Source: Novosphingobium malaysiense (GTDB lineage Bacteria > Pseudomonadota > Alphaproteobacteria > Sphingomonadales > Sphingomonadaceae). Taken from it: a stretch of DNA of 64,000 bases. Below are positions 51,322 through 59,950 of this stretch, piece after piece. How positions within the stretch are numbered: position 1 is the first letter of the stretch; every line of letters starts with the position of its first letter. The translations under genes and the position numbers were made by a program. The stretch is from positions 1-64,000 of the forward strand of contig NZ_JTDI01000001.1 in assembly GCF_000802225.1 (NCBI RefSeq), read 5' to 3'. Below the pieces are notes generated by a model. The model worked only from the letters and a program-made list of their open reading frames with translations, was not told where the DNA came from and did no database searches.

Positions 51322-52851
51322 TTACAAATTCTCCAGCGGCCGGTCGGACCGGAACCCGAATATGGATTTCAGATAATCCACTACAAAGGCCTCAATTCCA
51401 TCGGGCCGCTTGCTCAGCACCCAAAGCGTTATGATGGTCAGCAAATACGCCGAAAAGCCCAGGCCCGCAGCTACAGCTGTTTCTACACCAAGGGTAAATC
51501 TGTCCATGAAGCTCCCCGAAAATCCAGATACATCCGGGGCCAGGGAATAGGCGACAGCGGCAAGCGCGATCAGGCCAAGAAATATCCTGTGCAGGGGATA
51601 GATCTGGCCCCAGACGGACACGCCCGTAATTTGCCTGGCTGCCCTGAGCGTAATGCCCATCGAACAGAAATCGCTGACGGCTTTTGCTGCGATGGCGCCC
51701 CATATGCCCCAAAAATAGGCGAAGACGAACGTCAATGGGACCTTTACGCAAAACTCGATAATCGACCTGTAAGCGACCATTTTCAATTTGTATCTCGCGA
51801 CCGCAAGAGCGGGCAGTGACAGCACGGCGATGCTCGAAAGCGAAGATACAGCCAACGCCGAGACATACATCGAACTCGCAAGCCACTTTTGGCCCAAAAG
51901 CGCCTGAATGGCCGGCTTGGAGAGAACCGCCATCCCGATGAGAATGGGGGATATGATAAAGTAATTGCCCGAAAGCGCCTTAACCCAGGCGATGCCCAGC
52001 TGCATCTGATTTTGGACGCGAGCGAACAGGTAGCTCAAAGGCCCCGACAGGGCGACCTGAACAGCCTGAAACGGCATTCCGCACAAGTCACCGGCCATGG
52101 AATACCGACCGAATGCTTGAGGCGTCAGACGGCTGCCCAGGATGATACGATCGACCTGCCAGTTTATCGCGGCAATGAGCTGTATCAGGGTGTTCCACTT
52201 GATTACGTCACTGAACTGCCCCCGCTGAGCCAGGCTCAGTCGCGGCCGGTAGGGTGCCAGGACAAAGGACGTCACCAACATGAAAATCGGCGTGAAGGTC
52301 GTGCCAACCACGATTGCCCAATAGCTTTTCGTCATCGCTGCGACCGCCACGAGCAGGATGAAAGAGAGGATCTTCGGCACGGTAATCATGATGAAGTCGG
52401 GCCGCATATCCAGCGCACGCGTGTAGTCCGCCATGCGCGGGCTTATGGATCCGCGACACATGGGCGCTATCGCGAGAACCATGATCACCGGGGGAAGGCG
52501 CGATTCATGGAAATAGCTGGCCACGGGGAAAGCCAAAGAAATCAGGATTGCAGCAATGAGCGTGGCGCGGATCAAACTGAACGTGAACGCCGTATCGTAA
52601 TAATCGGGCGTGGGATCGTCCGCTCTCAAGATGGGCTGCGTGACGGGAATATTCGTCACCGCTTCCACGACCACGACGATCGTCATGGCCATGGCCACCA
52701 ACCCGAAATCGCTTGGCGTCAAGAAGTACGCAAGGATGATCAAGCTGACAAAATCGATGCCACGCGCAAGGATCTTGCCGGTTATCGACCATTTCCCCGC
52801 ATTGGCCAGCATTGATCCGGAATTCTTTTGCGGATGCATATGCGCACTCAC
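51322..52851 (-). CDS. Oligosaccharide flippase (Wzx/MOP superfamily), EPS set 2
   Basis: A 509-residue membrane protein with about 12-14 helices. The N-terminal KWSITGKILARGIDFVSLIILAYFLTPSDFG (in parts) matches the WzxC-type flippases, like the set 1 protein at 9429-10985, to which it is a distant paralogue. It should flip the lipid-linked repeat unit of the second EPS. The start is a GTG at 52851 or, more likely in sequence style, the ATG at 52839; neither has a strong ribosome site. Flanked by GT4 genes on the same strand. Confidence 0.87.
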   Translation of the reverse strand: MSAHMHPQKNSGSMLANAGKWSITGKILARGIDFVSLIILAYFLTPSDFGLVAMAMTIVVVVEAVTNIPVTQPILRADDPTPDYYDTAFTFSLIRATLIAAILISLAFPVASYFHESRLPPVIMVLAIAPMCRGSISPRMADYTRALDMRPDFIMITVPKILSFILLVAVAAMTKSYWAIVVGTTFTPIFMLVTSFVLAPYRPRLSLAQRGQFSDVIKWNTLIQLIAAINWQVDRIILGSRLTPQAFGRYSMAGDLCGMPFQAVQVALSGPLSYLFARVQNQMQLGIAWVKALSGNYFIISPILIGMAVLSKPAIQALLGQKWLASSMYVSALAVSSLSSIAVLSLPALAVARYKLKMVAYRSIIEFCVKVPLTFVFAYFWGIWGAIAAKAVSDFCSMGITLRAARQITGVSVWGQIYPLHRIFLGLIALAAVAYSLAPDVSGFSGSFMDRFTLGVETAVAAGLGFSAYLLTIITLWVLSKRPDGIEAFVVDYLKSIFGFRSDRPLENL

Positions 52852-52955
52852 ATGTACGTTGACGGCAATCCAAACATTGACCGTCTCAAAAACAATTCAC
52901 TCGATGCATGATGCATGCAAGGCCATTCACAACACGTGCGGCGTGACGTTCGCCA

Positions 52956-54149
52956 TTATTGGATCGCTGCAACTTCAGCTTCTTGCATTGTCCTCTCGGT
53001 CAGGGCGGACATTATCTGTTTTGCCGCGCGCTGCCAGGTGAACTGGCGGGCGCGGTCCCTGCCCTTTGCAGACATTTCGGCAAGCCGCTCCGGATCGTTT
53101 TGCAGGGCCTGTATCGAGCGCGTCCATTCCTCCTCGTCCCGCGCATCGCAGTAGCGCGCAGCGTCCCCTCCCACTTCGGGAACGGCGCCGCCGCGAGAGG
53201 CCAGAACCGGACATCCACAACTCATCGCTTCGAGTACGGGAAAGCCGAAACCTTCCGTGTGAGACGGAAACAGCAGCAACCTGGCATTGCGGTAAAGAGC
53301 GTTGAGTTCCGGATCGCTGACCCTGCCGATGAAGCGGACGTCTTCGGGCAGGTTTGCTTCCTCCAATCCGAAGGCTGCCGCCCCGGCCTGCCCGGCAAGT
53401 ACCAGCGGAATACTGCGGTCGGCGCGCTTTGTGCAGGCCTCCAGCAGCATGGCAATATTCTTGTGAGGAGCAGCCTGGCTCATTGCGAGGAGATATTTGC
53501 CGGGCTCGAGTCCGTGACGCTCGAAAACACCTCCGTCGACCGGCCCGAAGGCTGCATGGTCGGCGCCGTTGGCGATGACCTCGATCCGCCGGCCCTTGGC
53601 CAAACCGTGCACTTGCATCCGCCCCCGAGAATGCTCCGAGACCGTTCCCACCTTGCGCGCTCGCCGGGCCAGCCACGGTTGCAAAAGCCTGTAGGTCGCC
53701 CGAAATGCCGGAGCATAACTTTCCGGCATGTCGTAGATCTGTGTGTCGTGGATCAGCACGAACTGGTTTTCGCGCAGAACCGGTCCCATGTTGCACAGAC
53801 TGAGCAATGTCCAGCCAGGGCAGAGAGCGGGGAGAACGAGTTGTTCCCAAGCATAGCCTTTGAAGCGCGAGCGGTGAATCGGAACACTGCTGGGAAAGCG
53901 CAGCAATGCGCGTATCGTCCCGTCGTCTGGCGCGTCGGCCGGCACAGCACAGGCGACGTCCAGTCCCTGACCTTGCGCCAAGTCGGCCAATGCCGCCGAA
54001 ATCTGCCCTGCCGTTCGATCGACCCCGGAAAGGGGGCGAGTCAGAAAGCGGCCATTGATCAGCAGACGAGGAGCGCGGCTACTGCCATGCAGGATTTCGG
54101 CGCGCTGCCTCGAGCGCACCCGATCCGGTATTTCCGCCTCGTAGAGCAA
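52956..54149 (-). CDS. Glycosyltransferase family 4
   Basis: A 397-residue GT4 enzyme. After a 25-residue basic N-terminal extension it reads LLINGRFLTRPLSGVDRTA, then VLIHDTQIYDMPESY, TVSEHSRGRMQVHG, LLAMSQAAPHKNIAMLLEA and the E-x7-E region PSHTEGFGFPVLEAMS. It is the paralogue of the enzyme at 30664-31773, so both may use the same donor, perhaps GDP-mannose. It lies 104 bases upstream of the flippase gene. The 218 bases before it (54150-54367) hold no supported gene. Confidence 0.87.
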   Translation of the reverse strand: MLYEAEIPDRVRSRQRAEILHGSSRAPRLLINGRFLTRPLSGVDRTAGQISAALADLAQGQGLDVACAVPADAPDDGTIRALLRFPSSVPIHRSRFKGYAWEQLVLPALCPGWTLLSLCNMGPVLRENQFVLIHDTQIYDMPESYAPAFRATYRLLQPWLARRARKVGTVSEHSRGRMQVHGLAKGRRIEVIANGADHAAFGPVDGGVFERHGLEPGKYLLAMSQAAPHKNIAMLLEACTKRADRSIPLVLAGQAGAAAFGLEEANLPEDVRFIGRVSDPELNALYRNARLLLFPSHTEGFGFPVLEAMSCGCPVLASRGGAVPEVGGDAARYCDARDEEEWTRSIQALQNDPERLAEMSAKGRDRARQFTWQRAAKQIMSALTERTMQEAEVAAIQ

Positions 54150-54367
54150 GTTACACCTCGCCTTCCGGTTACCGCTGGTCGGCGGAGTTTTCCGCCGGTT
54201 CGCGGCTCAGGCTAGGTGCCTGTCTCACAAGAAGAAACAAGGCATCGGGATGACCTCGAAAGGGTTATCCAGCGAACCAGGATTCATTTCGAATATGCCG
54301 GGGTCTCTTCCAGCCGCGGTTGGCGTGGAAGGCATATCGCCATGCTACGGCACCGAACGTCGGTACG

Positions 54368-54694
54368 TCAGTTGGGATTGCCCTGCTCTTCGATCCGCGC
54401 CGCGATACTGCGCAACAACTCCGGCAAGTCGGTGCGCATACCGAAAAGTTCATAGAGGTTCATCGTTGCGCCAAGCATGGCAAGTCCGATTGTGTGCCCG
54501 GGGACACCAAGTCGGATGAAGCGCGCATAGCCGCTCATCATGGCATCGCTGATATCGCGAAAGTCGCTGAATGTCAGGTTCCCCTGATTGTCCAGAAACA
54601 ACTCGTGCAGCGTTTCATTCATGCCTCGCGAACGGTCGTGCGAATTTGGCATCGCCTCCTCCATTGCGGGTTTGAGGACGGGCTTAGGAGACAT
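54368..54694 (-). CDS. Small hypothetical protein
   Basis: A 108-residue protein, mostly helical by composition, with no signal peptide and no strong membrane segment. The middle reads LFLDNQGNLTFSDFRDISDAMM and then GVPGHTIGLAMLGATMNLYELFG. I do not recognise a family. The ATG at 54694 lies 11 bases inside the end of the SleB-like gene and has GGTGGG upstream, so the two are co-transcribed. Confidence 0.55.
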   Translation of the reverse strand: MSPKPVLKPAMEEAMPNSHDRSRGMNETLHELFLDNQGNLTFSDFRDISDAMMSGYARFIRLGVPGHTIGLAMLGATMNLYELFGMRTDLPELLRSIAARIEEQGNPN

Positions 54695-55892
54695 CGCGCC
54701 CACCCATCAGAGCGAGCACGGCCTGCGGTTCCTGTGGCAAGCACTGTTTGCGCTCCGGTCTTTGAATCCTCGTACAATCCCACAATGCAACGACCATCCC
54801 CGAACTCCCGTCCCGAATTAACATGAATAGCGGTTTTTCGCGCTGCCCCGCCGACAGGGCTGCATTACGCGCGACGGCTGCGGCATCGCCATATCCGACC
54901 ACGCGGCACTCTGCGCCCGAACCGCAACGGCGCAGCGCTTCCATTGCCCAGCGCCCACTGGGCTTGGTGCTCTCGAACACCATGAAAATGACATCATCCT
55001 TCGGCGAGGCCGTTTGGTTGCCGAACGGCAGGACGATGGAAGGCGTTTCCGTCGCAGCAGCAAGTTGCCCTGCGCCCGCTTTGACGTCGCTCGCGGCAGC
55101 ATCCTCGCCGGAGGAATCGCGCGCCTGCATCGTGCGTGGATCGACACCTACTACAGCCGATCCCACCGGGTTGCGCGCCAGCACGCCGAAAAGCCCCGGC
55201 CAACGGTAGAAGATGTGTGGACCGACGCGCGAAACCTGCTGGAGATGCCCACTCCACCACGGCGAAACGTAATCAGCATGATAATGCGTGGCCAGCGACA
55301 CGTCCCGATCGACAGCGCCGTCAAGCGCTGCCTCCGCGCGCTTGCGCGCCTGCTTCCACGCCCGGGGCCCCGGATGGCGGCTGAAAAGCGAACCATCGCA
55401 GGTGAAGGTAAACTGGCATCCGGTCTGCCGCTGGGCACCCTCGAACACTACGCCACAAGCGGTCTTGGGAAAGGCCGGGTGCTTCATTCTGTTCAACACG
55501 ACCTGGATCACCGCCCGCTGGCCCTTGGGATCGTTCCCGGCTTCGTACCACGCCGCATCCGCCAAGCAGTCGGCAGCCTTGTCCCTCTCTCCGCGCGTTC
55601 CTGAAAAGTGGTACGGCGAGACCTTTGCAAGGCTGGCAGGGGGCACCATGACTTTTTCGATTGCCACTCCCGATTCACCGGGCAATGTCTTCTCGCGCGG
55701 TGCCGGCTTGTAAAACGCAAGATGTTCCGAGGACCTATGCCGGGTTACGAGGCTGTCGGCGAGGCCGGGTATCGACGGCTGAACGCCACCGGCCAGCAGC
55801 CCGCTGCCAGCTAACGCAAACGCGCCCAGCCGATACCGGGTGGACCGGTCTGAAGCTACAGACGCAAGCTTCGAACGAATGGTCTTGACCAC
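54684..55892 (-). CDS. Cell wall hydrolase, SleB/Hydrolase_2 domain
   Basis: A 402-residue envelope protein. An N-terminal hydrophobic segment (LGAFALAGSGLLAGG) follows a basic start, so it is probably a signal anchor. The Hydrolase_2 domain (about 105-215) is clear: CLADAAWYEAGNDPKGQRAV with the catalytic-type Glu, VLNRMKHPAFPKTACGVVF, and CQFTFTCDG. These enzymes cleave peptidoglycan as amidases or lytic transglycosylases. The C-terminal 180 residues include a separate region (DDVIFMVFESTKPSGRWAMEAL and three Cys) of unknown type. In an EPS locus it may open the cell wall for the export machinery. Confidence 0.85.
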   Translation of the reverse strand: MVKTIRSKLASVASDRSTRYRLGAFALAGSGLLAGGVQPSIPGLADSLVTRHRSSEHLAFYKPAPREKTLPGESGVAIEKVMVPPASLAKVSPYHFSGTRGERDKAADCLADAAWYEAGNDPKGQRAVIQVVLNRMKHPAFPKTACGVVFEGAQRQTGCQFTFTCDGSLFSRHPGPRAWKQARKRAEAALDGAVDRDVSLATHYHADYVSPWWSGHLQQVSRVGPHIFYRWPGLFGVLARNPVGSAVVGVDPRTMQARDSSGEDAAASDVKAGAGQLAAATETPSIVLPFGNQTASPKDDVIFMVFESTKPSGRWAMEALRRCGSGAECRVVGYGDAAAVARNAALSAGQREKPLFMLIRDGSSGMVVALWDCTRIQRPERKQCLPQEPQAVLALMGGRDVS

Positions 55893-56233
55893 TGATCAGC
55901 TCCTCGCCTGAACGTTGATCGGATGGGCGGCTTTACCTTCGCTTTGGAAGGGAACGACAGAATTGCCATATGTTTCCCGCGCGAGGCCATGTCGCAAACG
56001 AGGTAAACGCCAACTCATCCGGTGTAGCGTCATTTGATGAACCTGGACGTTGCGCCCTGGCCATGACCGAGAAGGCAATTCCTTTGCAGCGGCGAGCCAC
56101 CATTGCGGCAGAAATCTGCGACGCAAAGGGCCAAAAACTATCGCCCGCGCACGCTTCGCCTGTTGGACCGCTAAAGCGCAGGAAGCACCGATGGTTCCCG
56201 TAAATTGCATTCGCGGGTCGCCGCACCCTGAAT
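55893..56233. other. Gene-free stretch upstream of the SleB-like gene
   Basis: About 341 bases between the SleB-like gene (start at 55892) and the end of the GT8 gene. Frames here are short and look like shadows. It should hold the promoter of the SleB-like operon on the minus strand. I see no clear hairpin or repeat. Confidence 0.35.
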
Positions 56234-57205
56234 CTAGACTGTGAAATTTGTCGTCTGGAGGTAGCGGCCAACTTTCTGCTTCCTTATCAGCCTTCGCCAG
56301 GGAAGCAGCCACCCGACTTCGAGTCCGCCTCGTGCAGGCTTCCGATTCATCTTCGACCAGTACCTCTCAAGGAACGGGAATTCATCGACCAGCGCCTGGT
56401 ACGTCCCAGTGAATCGGCCCGGCAGCGTCCCAGGACGCGCGTTCCAAGGTTTTTCACCACCGGTAAAGTGAATGATCGAAGGCTTGACGCGGTCGAACCA
56501 GCTCAGGCGCCCGTACCAGGAAACGAAGTTGAACCTTGGCGACAATGGCTCACGTTTCCCTACGCACACGGCATTCAACGCACTTTGATCGTGAAATCTG
56601 CATAGGTGCGAGTTGGACCGCATGTATGCGAGCGCCCGATCGGAAATCTCGATCCAATCGTCACGCGATGCAGCGAGGACCCCGGAGTTAAAATAGTCCT
56701 TCGGATTATGAATATTCAGCGCCATGAGATAATCTCGGATAGATTGCGCGTATCCACCTTGTTCGCTCCAATTAATGTACGCATGGTCACATGCGGCCAG
56801 AATATTTCCTTTGACAGGTTCTGCTTCTATTAATGGGACGATGGAATCGACAATCTGAACGTCCCCATCAATATACACGACTTTCCTATATTTTTCGGGG
56901 ATCTCGCGACCGACTGCCAAGCGTGCCAGCGCCGATTGGGGGACGTGGGTCGGGTTGTAGGTCGCGTCATGGGGCAATGCGTATGCGGCCGAGGAAAAGT
57001 TCCGGAAGGTCACGGCCCATGACGAAAACTCCCTTGCGATCTCGACGGACTCAGTTTCCATGAAATCGACAAGAAATACGATGACATCTGCCCGCCTTCG
57101 GACTTCCGGATCGGCAATAATTTGACTGACCGCCACAAGGGTAGGGATCAGGTAACCTCGATCCGTTGTCAGAAAGATGGCCGTCTCTCGGTCAGTTGAG
57201 CTCAT
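56234..57205 (-). CDS. Glycosyltransferase family 8
   Basis: A 323-residue GT-A retaining glycosyltransferase. It starts TAIFLTTDRGYLIPTLVAV (in parts), has VVYIDGDVQIVD with the D113-x-D115 metal site, DYFNSGVLAASRDDW and IIHFTGGEKPW, all typical of GT8 (glycogenin/LgtC-like) enzymes that usually use UDP-glucose or UDP-galactose. The ATG at 57205 has GAGA upstream. Part of the gene (about 56680-56900) is richer in A/T than the neighbours. It lies 118 bases downstream of the polymerase gene. Confidence 0.88.
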   Translation of the reverse strand: MSSTDRETAIFLTTDRGYLIPTLVAVSQIIADPEVRRRADVIVFLVDFMETESVEIAREFSSWAVTFRNFSSAAYALPHDATYNPTHVPQSALARLAVGREIPEKYRKVVYIDGDVQIVDSIVPLIEAEPVKGNILAACDHAYINWSEQGGYAQSIRDYLMALNIHNPKDYFNSGVLAASRDDWIEISDRALAYMRSNSHLCRFHDQSALNAVCVGKREPLSPRFNFVSWYGRLSWFDRVKPSIIHFTGGEKPWNARPGTLPGRFTGTYQALVDEFPFLERYWSKMNRKPARGGLEVGWLLPWRRLIRKQKVGRYLQTTNFTV

Positions 57206-57323
57206 TTCTCAATCATCCCATATAGAATATTCAAGAAACATGTTTCCGTAAGTCGCAACGACGCAGGCATTCCCCGCGCCACTACGCCATCCAGACTTCC
57301 ACTCCTGACTTCGTCTTTTTTTG

Positions 57324-58796
57324 CTATATCGTCCCGGCTGCACCGGATGAGCCGGGGACAGTCTCGCCGCGTCCGGTCAGACGCGCGACGATCCCCGATG
57401 CCACGTTGCCAGTCTGTCCGCGCTGGCGTCGCGATGGCCGGAGCGCCAGGGCGGCGCCGGCCAGAATGGCGAAATTGCCTCCGGGATCGGACTTTGGCGA
57501 TCCCACCGCGGCAGGAATGAGCGACAGGATTGCCGCCACCGACAGCGCCCCGCCGATGTTCCATGCGAGATTGTCGCTATGCGAGAAGGTGGAGGCGCGC
57601 ATCGGCTTCAAAACCTCGACAAGGTAGCCGATGAACAGGGCCACGCCGAACACGCCGGTCGCCCCCAGGATGGCTGCGAACAGGCTGGAGGACCGGAAAC
57701 TGCCGGGACCGATGCCGACACCGTAGGAGGTCTTGAACGCCTCCCACCCCTGCAATGCCCAGAACAGACGCTGCTGCCCCGACAAGGAGTCCGACTTGCC
57801 TACGGTCATGCCGAACACCATGTCGGAAACGGCGGCACTGAACTGCGGCACAAGGACCATCGTCCCCGCTACGGCAACGGCGAGTATCAGCATCACTATG
57901 CCGATCTGGCGCAGCTTGGGTGCGTGCACCGAGGCGGGCAGAAACAGAGCCCGTAGCGTGAAGAAAAGAATGTACCCGGCGAGCCCGACATAAGCAGTGG
58001 AAGAGGTGCTGAAAAACAGGACAGCTGCCAATGCGAGCGCTGCCCAACCCGTCGCCCGGGAACGCACGGACCGATACCACAGTTCCGCATTGAGCAGGAA
58101 CCAGGTGAAGCCGAAGTCGGCGAACGACGACGATTCCGGAAACAGCCCCCTGATCCTGATGAAGCCCTGGTAGGATTGGTCGAGCTGCGCATAATTGCCG
58201 TTGCGCATCAGCTCGAAGTATCCATCGAGCGGCGTGCCCTTGGCCAGCGCGACAGCCACGCCCAGGATTACGTGCGTCCAGCCGACCACGATGGCCGTGT
58301 TCACGAGCACCGCCACACCGCCGCGATGCCGGCAGACCACATAGGATGCCAGGGCGATCAGCAGGAAGCCGATCATGTAGACGCTTGCCGTAATGTTCTG
58401 GGACGTCGGGACGAGCGGTACCGTGTTGAACAAGCCGCCCTCGCCGGTCATGCGCATCGGCGCCACGTCCATCATTCCGGCAAAGATCTTGGGAGCCACG
58501 AAAGCACTCGCCACGCCGTAGACGACATAGAGAACCGCCAGCCGATTGGCCGAAATGGCCTCCGCCAGGAACCCGAGGAAGCCTCCCCGCGGCGCAACAA
58601 TGCGCAAATAGACGAAAAGGATCGCGAACTGGATCGGCGGTATCGACGTTCCGCCGAGAGCCGGGAGCAGCACCGCTGCCGATCCGTCGAAAAGGCCGGA
58701 TATCATCAGAAACGCAAAAGCGCTGCGCACCGAACCGGCGACCACGATCGCAAGACCGATCGCCAGTTGGATGGCTCCGATGAAGGTGAGTTCCAT
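57324..58796 (-). CDS. O-antigen ligase/polymerase-like membrane protein, EPS set 2
   Basis: A 490-residue membrane protein with about 11-12 helices, a periplasmic loop (about 330-380) containing SDSLSGQQRLFWALQGWEAF and GVGIGPGSFRSSSLF, and a Pro/Arg-rich cytoplasmic tail. The WEAF...GVGIG...GPG arrangement is characteristic of the O-antigen ligase/Wzy family. It is the likely polymerase of the second EPS. It lies 17 bases after the upstream GT4 gene, in an operon with the second Wzc-like kinase. Confidence 0.8.
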   Translation of the reverse strand: MELTFIGAIQLAIGLAIVVAGSVRSAFAFLMISGLFDGSAAVLLPALGGTSIPPIQFAILFVYLRIVAPRGGFLGFLAEAISANRLAVLYVVYGVASAFVAPKIFAGMMDVAPMRMTGEGGLFNTVPLVPTSQNITASVYMIGFLLIALASYVVCRHRGGVAVLVNTAIVVGWTHVILGVAVALAKGTPLDGYFELMRNGNYAQLDQSYQGFIRIRGLFPESSSFADFGFTWFLLNAELWYRSVRSRATGWAALALAAVLFFSTSSTAYVGLAGYILFFTLRALFLPASVHAPKLRQIGIVMLILAVAVAGTMVLVPQFSAAVSDMVFGMTVGKSDSLSGQQRLFWALQGWEAFKTSYGVGIGPGSFRSSSLFAAILGATGVFGVALFIGYLVEVLKPMRASTFSHSDNLAWNIGGALSVAAILSLIPAAVGSPKSDPGGNFAILAGAALALRPSRRQRGQTGNVASGIVARLTGRGETVPGSSGAAGTI

Positions 58797-58813
58797 CGCG
58801 GCGTCTTTCCGGG

Positions 58814-59950
58814 TCAGCCGACCGAAGTCAGTTCGGCAATCTTGGCGTCGAATACTTCGGGCGCGAAGCGCCCTGCCTGCCTTACGGCGTCGTCGGGATC
58901 GAAATGTCTCAGGAAATGCTCCATCTCATCCACCGCGGCGACCAGCGACTCCGCGTCCTGGCGGTCAAAGAATACCCCGGTGCGCCCCTCTTCGACGCTG
59001 TCGAGAACGCCGCCGCGGCCATAGGCGATAACCGGACGACCCGATGCCATCGCTTCGACGGGAGTGATGCCGAAGTCTTCCTCGGCCGTCATCACGTAGG
59101 CCTTGCAGCGGGCATAGGCGCTGCGCAGTTCGTCGAAGTCCATGCGCTCGACAAATTTCACATTGGGCCCCGCCCTGGCGCGCAGCCGCTTCGACATTCC
59201 GCCGCTGCCGACCACCAGCAGCGGCAAACCGTTCGCGGTAAAGGCGTCGACCGCGATGTCCGGCCGCTTGTAAGGCACGAGCTGCCCCACCCATAGGTAG
59301 AAGTCGCCGCGTTCGCCGGAAGGACGGAACAGAGTCGTTTCCACCGGAGGGTGGACGACGTCTGCCTGCCGGCGCCAGACCTTGTCGATGCGCTGTTGCA
59401 CGAAACGCGAATTGGCGACGAAACGGTCGACCCGGGCACTGGAGGAAACATCCCAGTTGCGCAGCCGGTGATACATGGTCGGCATCGCGAGGCGCGCAAG
59501 CAGATTGGCCTGCGCCTTGTACTGGTGGTAGTGATCCCACAGGTATCGCATCGGCGAGTGGCAATAGCAAAGATGCAGACTGCCAGGCCGGGTTACGATG
59601 CCCTTGGCAGGGCCGGATTCACTGCTGATCACGAGATCATAGCCGGATAGATCCAGCTCCTCGAGAGCCATCGGCATCAATGGAAGGTAGTACTGGTAGA
59701 GCCGCTTGGACATCGGCAGCTTGTCGATGAAAGTGGTGGTCACCCGCGACCTGTTGATCGTCGCCGACATCCGGCTGGGATCGTATACGTGGGTGAATAC
59801 GTCAGCGTCGGGATAGAGCCGCAGCAGGCGTTCGATCACGCGTTCGCCCCCGCGCATCGAGACGAGCCAGTAGTGGACGATTGCCACCCGGGGTTTCGAG
59901 AACCCCCGCACGGGCCGCTGCCTTGCCAGATCGGGCACGATCAGGTTCAT
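58814..59950 (-). CDS. Glycosyltransferase family 4
   Basis: A 378-residue GT4 enzyme. It has RVAIVHYWLVSMRGGERVIE at the N-terminus, CHSPMRYLWDHYHQY and ANSRFVQQRIDKVW in the acceptor half, then LWVGQLVPYKRPDIAVDAF and TAEEDFGITPVEAMASG (E-x7-E). This version is common directly beside Wzc-like kinases in sphingomonad and other EPS loci. The start overlaps the stop of the kinase gene in an ATGA, so translation is coupled. Confidence 0.88.
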   Translation of the reverse strand: MNLIVPDLARQRPVRGFSKPRVAIVHYWLVSMRGGERVIERLLRLYPDADVFTHVYDPSRMSATINRSRVTTTFIDKLPMSKRLYQYYLPLMPMALEELDLSGYDLVISSESGPAKGIVTRPGSLHLCYCHSPMRYLWDHYHQYKAQANLLARLAMPTMYHRLRNWDVSSSARVDRFVANSRFVQQRIDKVWRRQADVVHPPVETTLFRPSGERGDFYLWVGQLVPYKRPDIAVDAFTANGLPLLVVGSGGMSKRLRARAGPNVKFVERMDFDELRSAYARCKAYVMTAEEDFGITPVEAMASGRPVIAYGRGGVLDSVEEGRTGVFFDRQDAESLVAAVDEMEHFLRHFDPDDAVRQAGRFAPEVFDAKIAELTSVG